Part shown: one piece after another, positions 54,097 to 63,990 of the stretch
Layout: each line of letters starts with the position of its first letter
Numbering within the stretch: position 1 is the first letter of the stretch
Source: Maricaulis parjimensis
GTDB taxonomy: Bacteria > Pseudomonadota > Alphaproteobacteria > Caulobacterales > Maricaulaceae
Assembly (NCBI RefSeq): GCF_016817355.1
Contig: NZ_JADOTT010000001.1
Location: 127,094 to 191,093 of the forward strand
DNA: 64,000 nt
Direction of reading: 5' to 3'
Position numbers and translations under genes: made by a program
The notes under the pieces: model-generated
Told to the model about the DNA's origin: nothing
Databases searched by the model: none
Seen by the model: only the letters and a program-made list of their open reading frames with translations

Positions 54097-54624
54097 TCAG
54101 TCCGCGTTCAGCGCACGAACCGCCGCAATCGTCTGGTCGACATGCTCATAAGGGTTCATTTCCGACCAGGTGAAGGCAATCGTCGAATTTTGGTCAATTA
54201 CATATGAGGTCCGGTTGGTCCAACCCGGACGCATCATCATGCGAACCTCATACTCACCCGCCATGCCATCGCCGACCGCGAAGACCGGGAAGGCCGAGGC
54301 ACAGTGCTGGGTGGAGAAGTCGGCGAGACGGTCCGTATTGCCGCCCGTCACCCCGATGACCTGGGCCCCTTCGGCCTCGAACAGTTCGATCGATTCCGCA
54401 AAGCTCGCCGCCTGCGCTTCACAGCCCGAGGTGAACGCCGCCGGGAAGAAGAAGAGCACGACCGGCCCCTCTTCCAGCGCTTCGGCGAGGTGGAAGCTCA
54501 CCGGCTCACCGGCCTGGAAACCCTCAACCGTGAAGTCCGGCGCGGCTTCACCCGGACGCAATTCGGCCAGGGCCGGAGCAGACAGCGTGGCAGCGATGGC
54601 AACGGAAGCGATGAGATGGCGCAT
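54097..54624 (-). CDS. Periplasmic peroxiredoxin (AhpC/TSA, BCP-like)
   Basis: A 175-residue thioredoxin-fold peroxidase with a signal peptide (cleavage after ALA, residue 20). The peroxidatic motif is PAAFTSGCEAQ with Cys68 and Thr65; a second cysteine (Cys108 in TQHCASAF) might resolve. The aromatic FFFP before it and the Arg-containing PGWTNRTSYVID later are typical of the BCP/Prx branch. Export is unusual for this family but the leader is clear. It would remove peroxides in the periplasm. Convergent with the small membrane protein gene. Confidence 0.88.
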   Translation of the reverse strand: MRHLIASVAIAATLSAPALAELRPGEAAPDFTVEGFQAGEPVSFHLAEALEEGPVVLFFFPAAFTSGCEAQAASFAESIELFEAEGAQVIGVTGGNTDRLADFSTQHCASAFPVFAVGDGMAGEYEVRMMMRPGWTNRTSYVIDQNSTIAFTWSEMNPYEHVDQTIAAVRALNAD

Positions 54625-54701
54625 GGGAATCCCCTTGAAAAATCCGGTTGCACAGAATTTGGTGCATTCTGCGCGTCTGGCAAGAGGCCAAGGATCAAAC
54701 C

Positions 54702-56510
54702 TTAGTCATCATCCATCTTCAAAGCCGCGATGAAGGCTTCCTGCGGGATCTCGACCTTGCCGAACTGGCGCATCTTCTTCTTGCCGGCCTTCTGCTTGTC
54801 CAGAAGCTTGCGCTTCCGGGTGGCGTCGCCGCCATAGCATTTCGCCGTCACATCCTTGCGCAGGGCAGACAGGGTCTCGCGGGCAATGATGCGTCCGCCC
54901 AGGGCCGCCTGGATCGGGATTTTGAACATGTGCCGCGGGATGAGATCCTTCAGCTTCTCGCACATGGCCCGGCCGCGCATTTCGGCGCGCGCCTTGTGAA
55001 CCACCATGGAGAGGGCATCGACCGGCTCGTCATTGACCAGGATCGACATTTTCACCAGATCGCCGACCCGGTCCTCGATCCACTGATAGTCGAAGGAGGC
55101 ATAGCCCTTGGTGACCGATTTCAGGCGGTCATAGAAGTCGAACACGACCTCATTGAGCGGCAGCTCATAAACGACGAGCGCGCGATTGCCGGCATAGGTC
55201 AGCTCGACCTGATTGCCGCGGCGGTCCTGGCAGAGTTTCAGCACGCCGCCCAGATACTCGTCCGGCACCAGAATGGTGGCCTTGATCCAGGGCTCGGCAA
55301 TCGTGTCGATCTTCACCGGATCGGGCATGTCGGCCGGATTGTGCAGATCAATCTCGGTGCCGTCCGTCATGGTCAGGCGATAAACCACGGACGGGGCCGT
55401 GGTGATCAGCTCGATATCGTATTCCCGCTCGAGACGCTCGCGGATCACTTCCAGGTGCAACAGGCCCAGGAAGCCGCAGCGGAAACCGAAGCCCAGGGCG
55501 GCAGAGGTTTCCATCTCAAAGGAGAAGGAGGCGTCATTGAGCGCCAGTTTCTCGATCGCCTCGCGCAGATCCTCGAACTCGGCGCTGTCGACCGGGAAGA
55601 GACCGCAGAACACCACAGGCTGGGCCGGCTTGTAGCCGGTCAGCGCCTTGTCGGCCGGGCGCTTGTCATCGGTGACGGTGTCACCCACGCGCGCATCACG
55701 GACCTGTTTGATCGAGGCGTTGAGATAGCCCAGCTCGCCCGGACCCAGGCTTTCAATGCTTTCCTTCTTGGGACGGAAGACGCCGACACCATCCACCGGA
55801 TAGGCCGCACCCGTGCCCATCAGGCGGACTTTCATGCCCTTTTTCAGCGTGCCCTCGATCACGCGGACCAGACAGATCACGCCGAGATAAGGGTCATACC
55901 AGCTGTCCACCAGCATCGCCTTGAGCGGGGCCGTCGGATCTCCGGCATTGGGCGGGGGTAGGCGCGTCACAATGGCTTCCAGCACATCGGGAATGCCCAG
56001 GCCCGTCTTGGCGGAAATCTCCACCGCGTCGGAAGCATCCAGGCCAATCACATCCTCGATCTGTTCCTTGACCCGGTCCGGCTCGGCGGCCGGCAGGTCG
56101 ATCTTGTTGAGCACGGGGACGATCTCGTGGTCGACCTCGATCGCCTGATAGACATTCGCCAGCGTCTGGGCTTCCACGCCCTGCGAGGCGTCCACGACGA
56201 GGAGCGAGCCTTCACAGGCAGCCAGGGAGCGGTTGACCTCATAGGCAAAGTCAACGTGTCCGGGCGTGTCGATCAGGTTCAGGACATAGGTCTTTCCGTC
56301 CTTTGCCTTGTAGTCCAGACGCACGGTCTGGGCCTTGATCGTGATGCCCCGTTCGCGCTCGAGCTCCATCGAGTCGAGCACCTGCTCCTTCATCTCACGG
56401 TCGGACAGGCCGCCCGTGAACTGGATCAGGCGATCGGCGAGGGTCGATTTGCCGTGGTCGATATGCGCCACGATGGAGAAATTTCGGATCAGGGACGGAT
56501 CTGTGCTCAT
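54702..56510 (-). CDS. lepA: Elongation factor 4 (LepA)
   Basis: A 602-residue translational GTPase. G1 is [10 protein letters not shown]2 lies in [13 protein letters not shown]3 is DTPGH, and G4 is NKIDLP; the LepA-specific C-terminal domain ends near [20 protein letters not shown]. It back-translocates stalled ribosomes. ATG 56510 gives the family N-terminus ([16 protein letters not shown]); ATG 56528 is in frame but adds six unmatched residues. Single-gene unit. Confidence 0.97.
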   Translation of the reverse strand: MSTDPSLIRNFSIVAHIDHGKSTLADRLIQFTGGLSDREMKEQVLDSMELERERGITIKAQTVRLDYKAKDGKTYVLNLIDTPGHVDFAYEVNRSLAACEGSLLVVDASQGVEAQTLANVYQAIEVDHEIVPVLNKIDLPAAEPDRVKEQIEDVIGLDASDAVEISAKTGLGIPDVLEAIVTRLPPPNAGDPTAPLKAMLVDSWYDPYLGVICLVRVIEGTLKKGMKVRLMGTGAAYPVDGVGVFRPKKESIESLGPGELGYLNASIKQVRDARVGDTVTDDKRPADKALTGYKPAQPVVFCGLFPVDSAEFEDLREAIEKLALNDASFSFEMETSAALGFGFRCGFLGLLHLEVIRERLEREYDIELITTAPSVVYRLTMTDGTEIDLHNPADMPDPVKIDTIAEPWIKATILVPDEYLGGVLKLCQDRRGNQVELTYAGNRALVVYELPLNEVVFDFYDRLKSVTKGYASFDYQWIEDRVGDLVKMSILVNDEPVDALSMVVHKARAEMRGRAMCEKLKDLIPRHMFKIPIQAALGGRIIARETLSALRKDVTAKCYGGDATRKRKLLDKQKAGKKKMRQFGKVEIPQEAFIAALKMDDD

Positions 56511-56642
56511 GGCGCGGGCAGGTAGCATTCAAAAGGGGTTTGGCCAAGCGGGATAGGCATGGGGCACCCGGCCAATAACGCAGGCTTGGACCGCACAATC
56601 ATGACGCGATAGTATCATTTCACAACCCATAGGAAATCAGAC

Positions 56643-57731
56643 GTGACCCAGGCCTTCCCCCAACACTTCCTGATCATTGATGATGACGAGGTCGACCGGA
56701 TCGCGCTGAAACGCCGGCTTCGGGCGATGGCGCCGAAAGCCGCGATCACCGAAGCGGCCTCCCCCCTCGACGGGCTGAAAGAGCTGGAAAACCCGTCCAT
56801 CGAATGCGTCATGATCGATTACGACATGCCCTTCTGCAATGGCGTCTCCCTGGTCAACTCGATCCGCCACACGCCGGCCACGCGCCATCTCCCGGTCATC
56901 ATGATCACCGGTACGGACGAGGTGGCCGTCGCGGTGGAGGCCATCCAGCAAGGGGCGGATGAATTCCTCTCCAAGGCGGATGTCAATGAGACCACTCTGG
57001 GCTGGGCCATTCACAGCGCGCTCAACCGGTCGGAACTGCGACGCGAGGCCGCCTCCCGCGAGGCCGCCTTGCGGAGTTTTGCCTTCCACGCCGCCCATGA
57101 TCTCAAATCCCCGCTCAACGGGATTGTCGGCCTCGCCAATGTGCTCCAGCACACCATGGACAGCCTGCCGGCAGAGGCCCGCCCCTTCCTCGCCAAGATC
57201 GAGGAACAGGGCCGCCACATGGCCTCGCTTATCGACAATCTCCTCGCCTTTGCGGACACAGAGCAGAGCCCGGCCGAGTTCGAGCCCGTCGATCTGACAG
57301 CAGCCGCGCAGCAGGCGGCGAGCCTGCTTGACGCCGACATCCGCGAGGCCGGGGCGCACGTCACGATCAGCGACCTGCCGAAAACACGGGGCCATGCCGC
57401 GCAGCTGGAGCGCGTCTTCACCAACCTCATCCAGAATGCCATCAAATACCGGACTGACGCGGCCCCGCAGATTGCCATCAGCGCAGAAGCCCTGGGCGAC
57501 CAGGTCCGCGTGGATGTCCGCGATAATGGCATCGGCGTGCCAGATCATTTGCGCGAACGGATTTTCAATCCGCTGGACCGCGGTGATGCCGATGACGACG
57601 CCGGGCACGGGCTGGGCCTGTCCATCGTCAAACGCATCATCGAAACCCATGGCGGCCGGATCTGGTGCCAGCCGGCACCGGAAGGCGGCAGTGTGTTTTC
57701 CTTTACCCTCATCCTGTTGCGGGAGGCGTGA
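56643..57731 (+). CDS. Receiver-histidine kinase hybrid (REC-HisKA-HATPase)
   Basis: A 362-residue soluble hybrid. The N-terminal receiver has acidic pair DDDE, phospho-Asp59 in VMIDYDMP and Lys in LSKAD. A short linker leads to HisKA with His152 in HAAHDLKSPLNG, then the ATPase with N-box NLIQNAIKY, G1 DNGIGV and G2 GHGLGLSIV. GTG start with AGGA upstream. Receiver-first kinases often pass signals from another sensor; the next two genes are a membrane kinase and a single receiver, suggesting a local phosphorelay. Signal unknown. Confidence 0.92.
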   Translation: MTQAFPQHFLIIDDDEVDRIALKRRLRAMAPKAAITEAASPLDGLKELENPSIECVMIDYDMPFCNGVSLVNSIRHTPATRHLPVIMITGTDEVAVAVEAIQQGADEFLSKADVNETTLGWAIHSALNRSELRREAASREAALRSFAFHAAHDLKSPLNGIVGLANVLQHTMDSLPAEARPFLAKIEEQGRHMASLIDNLLAFADTEQSPAEFEPVDLTAAAQQAASLLDADIREAGAHVTISDLPKTRGHAAQLERVFTNLIQNAIKYRTDAAPQIAISAEALGDQVRVDVRDNGIGVPDHLRERIFNPLDRGDADDDAGHGLGLSIVKRIIETHGGRIWCQPAPEGGSVFSFTLILLREA

Positions 57732-57736
57732 CACAG

Positions 57737-59878
57737 ATGACCGGCCTGCTGGACAAATGGAATGAGGAACCGGTCTGGCGATTGGCCATCGCAGCCTGTG
57801 TCGTCATGTTCAGCGCCATCATCATGGTCAGCTGGAAAATGGGTCTGGAGAGCATGGTTCGCGTGCACCCGTCCTGGTCCCCGACCCAGTTCAATACCGC
57901 GCTCACCTGCTTTCTTCTGGGCCTGGCCAGCCTTATCCGGCCCGGCTTCCGCCATGCCGCCGCCGGCCTCGGCCTGTGCGCCTTCATCATCGCCGTACTG
58001 ACAGGACTGGAACATGTTCTGGGCATTGATCTGAGCGTCGATCAGGCATTTCACACGCACCAATTTGTTGAGCCCGGCGCTTCTCCCGGTCGCATGTCGC
58101 TCAATTCCAGCCTGGTCATCGCAGCCCTCAGCCTGACCTATGTCAGTCTGGCGGCGGAGGCCCCTCTTTTGCGCGACCGGCTGGCACTCTGGTCCACCAT
58201 GGTTGCGTCCGGTTTTCTGATCACCTTCCTGATTGGCTATCTGCTCGGCCAGGTCGCGCTTTTCAACCTGTCTGCCGGGACCGGAATGGGTGTGCTGACC
58301 CTCGCCATGACGGGCGGGATCTGCATCATCAAGATCAGCCGGACGCTGAGTTTTTCACGCAGGGTCATGGCCAGCCGCCACGCCACGACCCTGATCGGCG
58401 CCGGCCTGTTCCTCGCCAGTTTCAGTATCGCCCTCCTGCTCGGGATCTCGGCACAGCATCGTTTCAACGCCCTGGCAGGCCAGGCCAGCGAGCTCGACCT
58501 GCTCGCTCTCACCCTCGACGCCCGCTTCAATGAGCAGGTGCTGGCCCTGGAACGCATCGCCGACCGCTGGCAAGTGCCCGGCGGAACGCCGGAGCCGGCC
58601 TGGCGCGAGGATGCCGGAAACTATGTCAGCCACACCGCCTTGATGACCTCCCTGTCATTGATCTCGGCGCAGGGAGAGACGGTCTGGAGCGTTCCGGAGA
58701 CCGGCGCGGACTGGGCCGAAGGCAGCGCTCTGGACGGCGTCGCCCGTGCCGCTTTCGATCAGGCCCGTATGACCGGCGAGATCATCATCACGGATATTTT
58801 CGCCCTGCCCGGCGGAAATGCCGGCTTCCTCGCCCTCGCGCCCGTCTACACACCGGAGGGTGATTTCGACGGGGCCATGATCGAGGTGAACGCCCTGGAC
58901 CGGGTCGATGCCATGCTGGGCAGCCTGCCCCGCCGTTTTGACATTCCGCTGCATGTCCTCGCGCCGGACGAGCCCGACCCCGCCAACTCCATCATCTCGC
59001 AGCTCGATTTTGGCGCGCCACGTCCGATCCGCATCTCACTGACCGAAGCCGAGGCCCTGGCGCATGCGCCGCCCAATTCGGGTGGTGCCCTTTTCCTGGT
59101 CTTCGCCCTGATCGCCTCGGCGCTCGCCCTTCAGGCTTTCCACCTCACCCTGGTGGAGCAGAAGCAGAAATCCCTGCTGTCCGACATCAACACCCAGCTG
59201 GAAGCCGCCAATGCCGAGCTGGACAGTTTCGCCTACACCGCCTCCCACGACCTGAAATCCCCCCTGCGCGGGATTCGCCAGCTCGTCGACTGGCTGGGTG
59301 AGGATCTGGGCGACGCCATCCCCGATGACGCAAAGCGCTACATGTCCCTGCTCCACAGCCGGGTCGAGCGCCTGCAGGGCCTGCTGGATGCGCTGCTGGA
59401 ATATTCCCGTGTGGGCCGAAAAGCGGTCTCGCGCAGCCATAACCAACTTGATGAACTCACCCAGTCCGCCCTTGACCTCCTCTCCCTGCCCGACGGTCAC
59501 AAAGTGGAAATCCTGGGTGGCGAATTCGATGTCTTCACCGATGTGAATCTGATGCAGATCATTCTCATGAATCTGATCAGCAATGCCTCCAAACACCATG
59601 ACCGCGACATGGCCCGCATCCAGCTCACCCTCTACCAGACGGGCGAGAATTGGCGCGTCGAAGTAGCCGATGACGGGCCGGGCATCCCCGAGGACCTGCA
59701 TGAGCGCGTCTTCGGCATGTTCGAAACGGTGAAATCCCGCGACGAGAAGGAAGCCAGCGGGATGGGCCTGGCCATTGTCGCAAAAGCGGTTGCCCGTCTG
59801 GACGGCACGATTACGCTGAAGTCCAATCCCGGCCTCGCCCGGGGCAGTCGTTTCATTCTGGAGTTCCCCAATGGTTGA
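57737..59878 (+). CDS. Membrane histidine kinase with multi-TM sensor
   Basis: A 713-residue kinase. Seven hydrophobic segments in the first 240 residues, a periplasmic sensor of about 200 residues, an eighth TM near residue 455, then HisKA with His504 in TASHDLKSPLRG and an ATPase with NLISNASKHH, DGPGIP and GMGLAIV. No HAMP domain is visible; a short coiled coil joins TM8 to HisKA. ATG 57737 sits 10 bases behind GGGAGG, five bases after the upstream gene's stop. The kinase core resembles bacteriophytochrome-type kinases. It overlaps the next gene by eight bases. Confidence 0.9.
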   Translation: MTGLLDKWNEEPVWRLAIAACVVMFSAIIMVSWKMGLESMVRVHPSWSPTQFNTALTCFLLGLASLIRPGFRHAAAGLGLCAFIIAVLTGLEHVLGIDLSVDQAFHTHQFVEPGASPGRMSLNSSLVIAALSLTYVSLAAEAPLLRDRLALWSTMVASGFLITFLIGYLLGQVALFNLSAGTGMGVLTLAMTGGICIIKISRTLSFSRRVMASRHATTLIGAGLFLASFSIALLLGISAQHRFNALAGQASELDLLALTLDARFNEQVLALERIADRWQVPGGTPEPAWREDAGNYVSHTALMTSLSLISAQGETVWSVPETGADWAEGSALDGVARAAFDQARMTGEIIITDIFALPGGNAGFLALAPVYTPEGDFDGAMIEVNALDRVDAMLGSLPRRFDIPLHVLAPDEPDPANSIISQLDFGAPRPIRISLTEAEALAHAPPNSGGALFLVFALIASALALQAFHLTLVEQKQKSLLSDINTQLEAANAELDSFAYTASHDLKSPLRGIRQLVDWLGEDLGDAIPDDAKRYMSLLHSRVERLQGLLDALLEYSRVGRKAVSRSHNQLDELTQSALDLLSLPDGHKVEILGGEFDVFTDVNLMQIILMNLISNASKHHDRDMARIQLTLYQTGENWRVEVADDGPGIPEDLHERVFGMFETVKSRDEKEASGMGLAIVAKAVARLDGTITLKSNPGLARGSRFILEFPNG

Positions 59879-60314
59879 GACCGGCATCCCGCCGCGCGTC
59901 GTCACCATCCTCCTCGTCGAGGATGATGATATCGACGCCGAAGCTGTCCAACGCAGCCTGACCAAGCGCCGTCTGGCGAACCCGGTCATCCGCGCGCGCA
60001 ATGGCAGGGAAGCGCTCGACATGCTACGCGGCAAGACCGACGGCGTGACGGTACGGGCGCCCTTCATCATCCTGCTTGATCTCAACATGCCCGTCATGAA
60101 CGGGCTGGAATTCCTCGCCGAGGTCCGCGCCGACCCGGTCCTGCATTCCGCCGTCATCATGGTGCTGACCACGTCGAATGCCGAACGCGACCGGGCGGAG
60201 GCCTACGAGCACAATGTCGCCGCCTACATCCTCAAGGCCCGCGCCGGCATGGAGTTCGAGGCCGCCCTGGAACTGGTCGATTGTTATTGGCGCTACGTCG
60301 AATTCCCTGACTGA
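59871..60314 (+). CDS. Single-domain response regulator (Rcp1-like)
   Basis: A 147-residue receiver without output domain. Acidic residues VEDDDID, phospho-Asp70 in FIILLDLNMP, Thr in VLTTSNAERD and Lys in YILKARAG. The insert between beta2 and beta3 (RGKTDG) and the Tyr-rich C-terminus are seen in Rcp1-like regulators that pair with phytochrome-family kinases. Overlaps the kinase by eight bases, with GGAG upstream of its ATG. Followed by a terminator. Confidence 0.92.
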   Translation: MVETGIPPRVVTILLVEDDDIDAEAVQRSLTKRRLANPVIRARNGREALDMLRGKTDGVTVRAPFIILLDLNMPVMNGLEFLAEVRADPVLHSAVIMVLTTSNAERDRAEAYEHNVAAYILKARAGMEFEAALELVDCYWRYVEFPD

Positions 60315-60325
60315 TCCCCAAAAGA

Positions 60326-60352
60326 AAAGGGCGCCCCGACGGAGCGCCCTTT
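60326..60352. terminator. Bidirectional rho-independent terminator
   Basis: A 9-bp stem AAAGGGCGC/GCGCCCTTT with a 9-nt loop between two convergent genes. T-rich on the plus side (TTTCCC) and strongly so on the minus side (CCCTTTTCTTTT). Confidence 0.88.
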
Positions 60353-60374
60353 CCCATTCAGACTTGAAGCGATC

Positions 60375-62585
60375 CTATTCGCTGTCGCCCATGCCCTCCG
60401 GCACCGGGAAGCCGCGATCACGCATCAGCGCAGCCGGATCGGCATCGCGGCCGCGGAATTCGCGATAGGCCACAGCCGGGTCGATCGCATTGCGCGGGGC
60501 AAAGAGATAGTCGACCAGACGGCCGGCCACTTCCGGGTCGTAATACCCGCCCGGCGCTTGCTCGAAGGCCTCTGCGGCATCCGAGGTCAGCACATCAGCC
60601 CACATATAGCCGTAATAGCCGGCCGAATAGCCTTCGCCGGAGAAGACGTGACCGAAGTGCGGCGAGCGGTGACGCATGACGATCTCGTCCGGCATGCCCA
60701 GCTCGGCCAGGGTCTCGCGCTCGAACGTGTCCGGATCGGACATCTCGCTCGGCTCGGTCGTGTGATAGACCATGTCCATCAGCGCCGAGGCCAGATATTC
60801 GCCCGTCGAGAAGCCCTGGTTGAAATTGGCCGCCGCACGGATGCGCTCGACCAGTTCCGCCGGGATCGGCTCGCCGGTTTCCACATGGACCAGGTAATTC
60901 TCGATCACCGGATCGGTCAGCAGCCAGCGTTCCAGCAGCTGCGACTGGAATTCGGTGTAGTCCCGCACCCCGCCATTGAGCGTCGGATAGGCGACGTTCG
61001 AGGAGAGATAGTGCAGGGCGTGGCCGAATTCGTGGAAGAAGGTCTCCGCATCATCCCAGGACACCAGGACCGGTTCGCCCGGCGCACCCTCGATGAAGTT
61101 GGAGTTGTTCGTGGCCAGCACATTCTGCTCGCCATCAAAAGTGGTGTGGGAGCGGAAGGAATTGGCCCAGGCGCCGGAGCGCTTGCCCTGGCGGGCGAAG
61201 GGATCGAGATACCACAGGCCGACATTCTCGCCGCTATCGCGGGCGGTGACTTCCCAGACCCGCACGGTCGGATGCCAGACCGAGACTTCGCCTTCCGGCA
61301 GTTCGCGGAATTCGAAGCCGAACAGCTCGCCGGCCACGTAGAACATGGCTTCGCGCAGATTATCCAGCTGCAGGTATTGCTTCACCTCATCGCTGTCGAG
61401 CGCATAGCGGTCCTGGCGGACCTTCTCGGCGTAATAGCGGTAATCCCACGGCGCGATCGTGATGCCGTCACCGCGCGCATCGGCCAGGGCCTGCATGTCG
61501 GCGACTTCTTCCTCGATCCGGCCGACCGCGGCCTGCCAGACCGGAACCATCAGATCCATGGCATTCTGCGGATTGCCGGCCATCCGGTCTTCCAGACGCC
61601 AGGAGGCGTAATTGTCATAGCCCAGCAGGCCGACACGCTCATCGCGCAGGGTCAGGATTTCCGTGATGATGGCGTTATTGTCGTACTCATCGCCATTATC
61701 GCCGCGGCTGTAATAATTCCGCCAGACCGTCTCGCGCAGATCGCGTTCATCCGAGAAGGTCAGGAAAGGATCCATCGAGGAACGCGTATTGGTGATGGCA
61801 TACTCGCCCTCCCGTCCGCGTGAGGCTGCAGCGGCCGCGGACGCCTGCACGAAACCCTCCGGCAGGCCCGACAGCTGATCGGCGCTCAGATAGGTGACGT
61901 AGTTTTCCTCGTCGTGCAGGACATTGTTGGAGAAGGTCGTGTGCAGCTCGGCCAGGCGCTGATTGATCGCGGCATAGCGCTCGGCAGCTTCGCCTTCCAG
62001 CGTGGCACCATTGCGGGCGAAGCCGTCATAGGTCAGCTGGACAACACGCTGCTGATCCGGACGCAGCGTCGCCATTTCCTCGCCCTCATAGACCGCCCGG
62101 ATGCGCTCAAACAGCGCCTCATTCTGGGTGATCTGGGACTGGTAGGCCGACAGGGCCGGGATCATCTCGCCCTGGATGGCGCGGAATTCCGGCGACGACA
62201 TGTTGGCCGACCAGATACCCCAATAGGAGAAGACGCGGCCCAGCGGATCACCGGCACGCTCCATGGCGACGATCGTGTTCTCGAAGGTCGGCGCTTCCGG
62301 ATTGTTCACGATGGCATCGATCTCGGCGAGATTGGCCGCCATGCCGGCTTCCAGCGCCTCACGCAGATCGTCCAGGCTGGCCGTCTGGAAATTCGGCACA
62401 CCGCCATAAGGCCCGGTCCATTCCGCCAGCAGCGGATTGGTCGACATCACGTCGGTGGCGGACATGTCCTCAGCCATGGCGGTCTCATGGGTTTCAGCCA
62501 CGCTTGTATCCTCGGCCGCCTGCGGCGAACAGGCCGTGGCAAGGAGGGCGGCAAGGCTGGCCGTCGTCATCATCAATTTACGCAT
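60375..62585 (-). CDS. M3 family metallopeptidase (peptidyl-dipeptidase Dcp / oligopeptidase A type), lipoprotein
   Basis: A 736-residue zinc peptidase. The signal has lipobox ATAC (Cys19), followed by an acidic, low-complexity linker. The catalytic motif HEFGH (His518-Glu519-His522) lies in FFHEFGHALHYLSS with the third ligand Glu in DYTEFQSQLLE. Length and C-terminal APRNAIDPAVAYREFRGRD match the Dcp branch. It trims short peptides, here on the periplasmic side. GGGGAG precedes the ATG by nine bases. Confidence 0.93.
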   Translation of the reverse strand: MRKLMMTTASLAALLATACSPQAAEDTSVAETHETAMAEDMSATDVMSTNPLLAEWTGPYGGVPNFQTASLDDLREALEAGMAANLAEIDAIVNNPEAPTFENTIVAMERAGDPLGRVFSYWGIWSANMSSPEFRAIQGEMIPALSAYQSQITQNEALFERIRAVYEGEEMATLRPDQQRVVQLTYDGFARNGATLEGEAAERYAAINQRLAELHTTFSNNVLHDEENYVTYLSADQLSGLPEGFVQASAAAAASRGREGEYAITNTRSSMDPFLTFSDERDLRETVWRNYYSRGDNGDEYDNNAIITEILTLRDERVGLLGYDNYASWRLEDRMAGNPQNAMDLMVPVWQAAVGRIEEEVADMQALADARGDGITIAPWDYRYYAEKVRQDRYALDSDEVKQYLQLDNLREAMFYVAGELFGFEFRELPEGEVSVWHPTVRVWEVTARDSGENVGLWYLDPFARQGKRSGAWANSFRSHTTFDGEQNVLATNNSNFIEGAPGEPVLVSWDDAETFFHEFGHALHYLSSNVAYPTLNGGVRDYTEFQSQLLERWLLTDPVIENYLVHVETGEPIPAELVERIRAAANFNQGFSTGEYLASALMDMVYHTTEPSEMSDPDTFERETLAELGMPDEIVMRHRSPHFGHVFSGEGYSAGYYGYMWADVLTSDAAEAFEQAPGGYYDPEVAGRLVDYLFAPRNAIDPAVAYREFRGRDADPAALMRDRGFPVPEGMGDSE

Positions 62586-62751
62586 TCAAAGTGCTCCCCT
62601 GGAGTTTGCCGGGAGACTAACGGCACTGGGCATGTCGCGAAAATGAAGATTTCACCATCTTTTCCTGCCAGCTCTGCCAGCGCCCCGGCGGTGAGGCTTG
62701 ATCCGGATCGAGGAAGCGCCAATCCTGCCGTCCGGAAAAGGACAGCGCATC

Positions 62752-63873
62752 GTGAAAACCGGCTTCATCCTGGCATTCCTCACCCTGGTCCTGGCAGGCC
62801 TGTGGGGCATCTACCGCACGCCCTCCGCGCTGGAGCCCCCGTCCGATCTGCGCCTGCCGGCCCGCTCACTGCCCTCCGCACCCGCGGCCCATCTGGTCGC
62901 CATCCAGCCCTGGCTGGATGAACGCCATTACCAATCGCCGGACCGTCTGCAGCTTCATCTGGCCGCCTATCTGCGCGAGGCACAGATCGCCGGTCATCTC
63001 GGCCAGGGCTCGATCATCGTCTTTCCCGAGCATGTCGGCACCTGGCTGGTCGCCTCACGCGCACCGCGATTCAGCTTCACCGCCAACAGCACAACCGGCG
63101 CGATGGCCCATCTCATCCTCGCCAATCCTGTGCCCTTCGCCCTCGCCCTGGCGCGCTCAAACGAAGACGACCGTTTCGCCGCCGCCGTCTTCCGCATGCG
63201 CGCCCATCGCATGGCGCACGACTATCAATCCGTCTTTGCCAATCTCGCCCGCGAATTCAGCGTCACCATTGTCGCCGGCTCCATCGTCCTGCCGGACCCC
63301 TCCGTCATCGAGGGCGAGATCCGCCCCGGCAATGGTCCGCTCTACAATGTCTCTGCCGTCTTCGCGCCGGACGGACGCGTCCATGACCGCCTTGTGCGCA
63401 AGCTTCACCCCATCCCCGACGAAGCCGGCTTCACCGCCGCCGCCACACCGCAGGACATCCCGGTCTTCCACACCCCGGCCGGCCGCCTCGGCGTCCTCAT
63501 CTGCGCCGACAGCTGGCACCCGGACGCCTACGCCCCGCTCACCGAAAACCAGGCCGATTTCATTGCCGTCCCCGCCTTCCTCCAGCCCTCCGGCGTCTGG
63601 ACCCAGCCCTGGGGCGGCTACACCACCGGCTGGCCCGCCGACGCCGACCAAGCCGATGCCGGCCGCCTCACCGAAGGCGAAGCCTGGCAAACCTACTCCC
63701 TCGCCGGCCGCCTCAACACCGCCGGCGCCCGCCAGGGCGTCACAGCCTTCCTGCGCGGATATCTGTGGGATCTGGGATCCGACGGCGCCAACATCCTGGT
63801 CGAGGGCAACACGCACCGGGTCGCTGGGGATGTGGACGGCGCGTCGATCTCGGTGCTGCGGATTGGGGATTAG
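62752..63873 (+). CDS. Nitrilase-superfamily (carbon-nitrogen hydrolase) membrane-anchored protein
   Basis: A 373-residue protein with one N-terminal membrane segment (GFILAFLTLVLAGLWGIYR) and a nitrilase domain. The catalytic triad is complete: Glu93 in IIVFPEHVG, Lys217 in VRKLHPIPDE and Cys251 in VLICADSWHPD. GTG 62752 is preferred since it puts the anchor at residue 4; TTG 62698 is in frame upstream. The domain lies on the periplasmic side, as in apolipoprotein N-acyltransferase, but the rest of Lnt is missing. Substrate unknown. Confidence 0.82.
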   Translation: MKTGFILAFLTLVLAGLWGIYRTPSALEPPSDLRLPARSLPSAPAAHLVAIQPWLDERHYQSPDRLQLHLAAYLREAQIAGHLGQGSIIVFPEHVGTWLVASRAPRFSFTANSTTGAMAHLILANPVPFALALARSNEDDRFAAAVFRMRAHRMAHDYQSVFANLAREFSVTIVAGSIVLPDPSVIEGEIRPGNGPLYNVSAVFAPDGRVHDRLVRKLHPIPDEAGFTAAATPQDIPVFHTPAGRLGVLICADSWHPDAYAPLTENQADFIAVPAFLQPSGVWTQPWGGYTTGWPADADQADAGRLTEGEAWQTYSLAGRLNTAGARQGVTAFLRGYLWDLGSDGANILVEGNTHRVAGDVDGASISVLRIGD

Positions 63874-63890
63874 GTGGGGGTGCCCCCACC
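63873..63890. repeat. Perfect short hairpin at the nitrilase gene stop
   Basis: GGTGGGGG-TG-CCCCCACC overlaps the last base of the TAG stop. No U-run follows, so it is not a typical terminator. Confidence 0.5.
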
Positions 63891-63898
63891 TCCATTTC

Positions 63899-63990
63899 CC
63901 CCGGGCGCAGTCCCGGGGCCGACGGTGCGTTCCGCCTTTTCATAGGATGAGGATGCGGCACCTTCGGTTGGCCCCGGAACAAGTCCGGGG
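63899..63990. repeat. Pair of REP-like stem-loops at the right edge
   Basis: Two related hairpins, CCCCGGG-N6-CCCGGGG (63899-63918) and CCCCGGA-N5-TCCGGGG (63972-63990), are arranged about a roughly 50-bp spacer. The whole tail after 63873 lacks a credible gene. This looks like a palindromic extragenic repeat of the kind scattered in alphaproteobacterial genomes. Confidence 0.6.
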
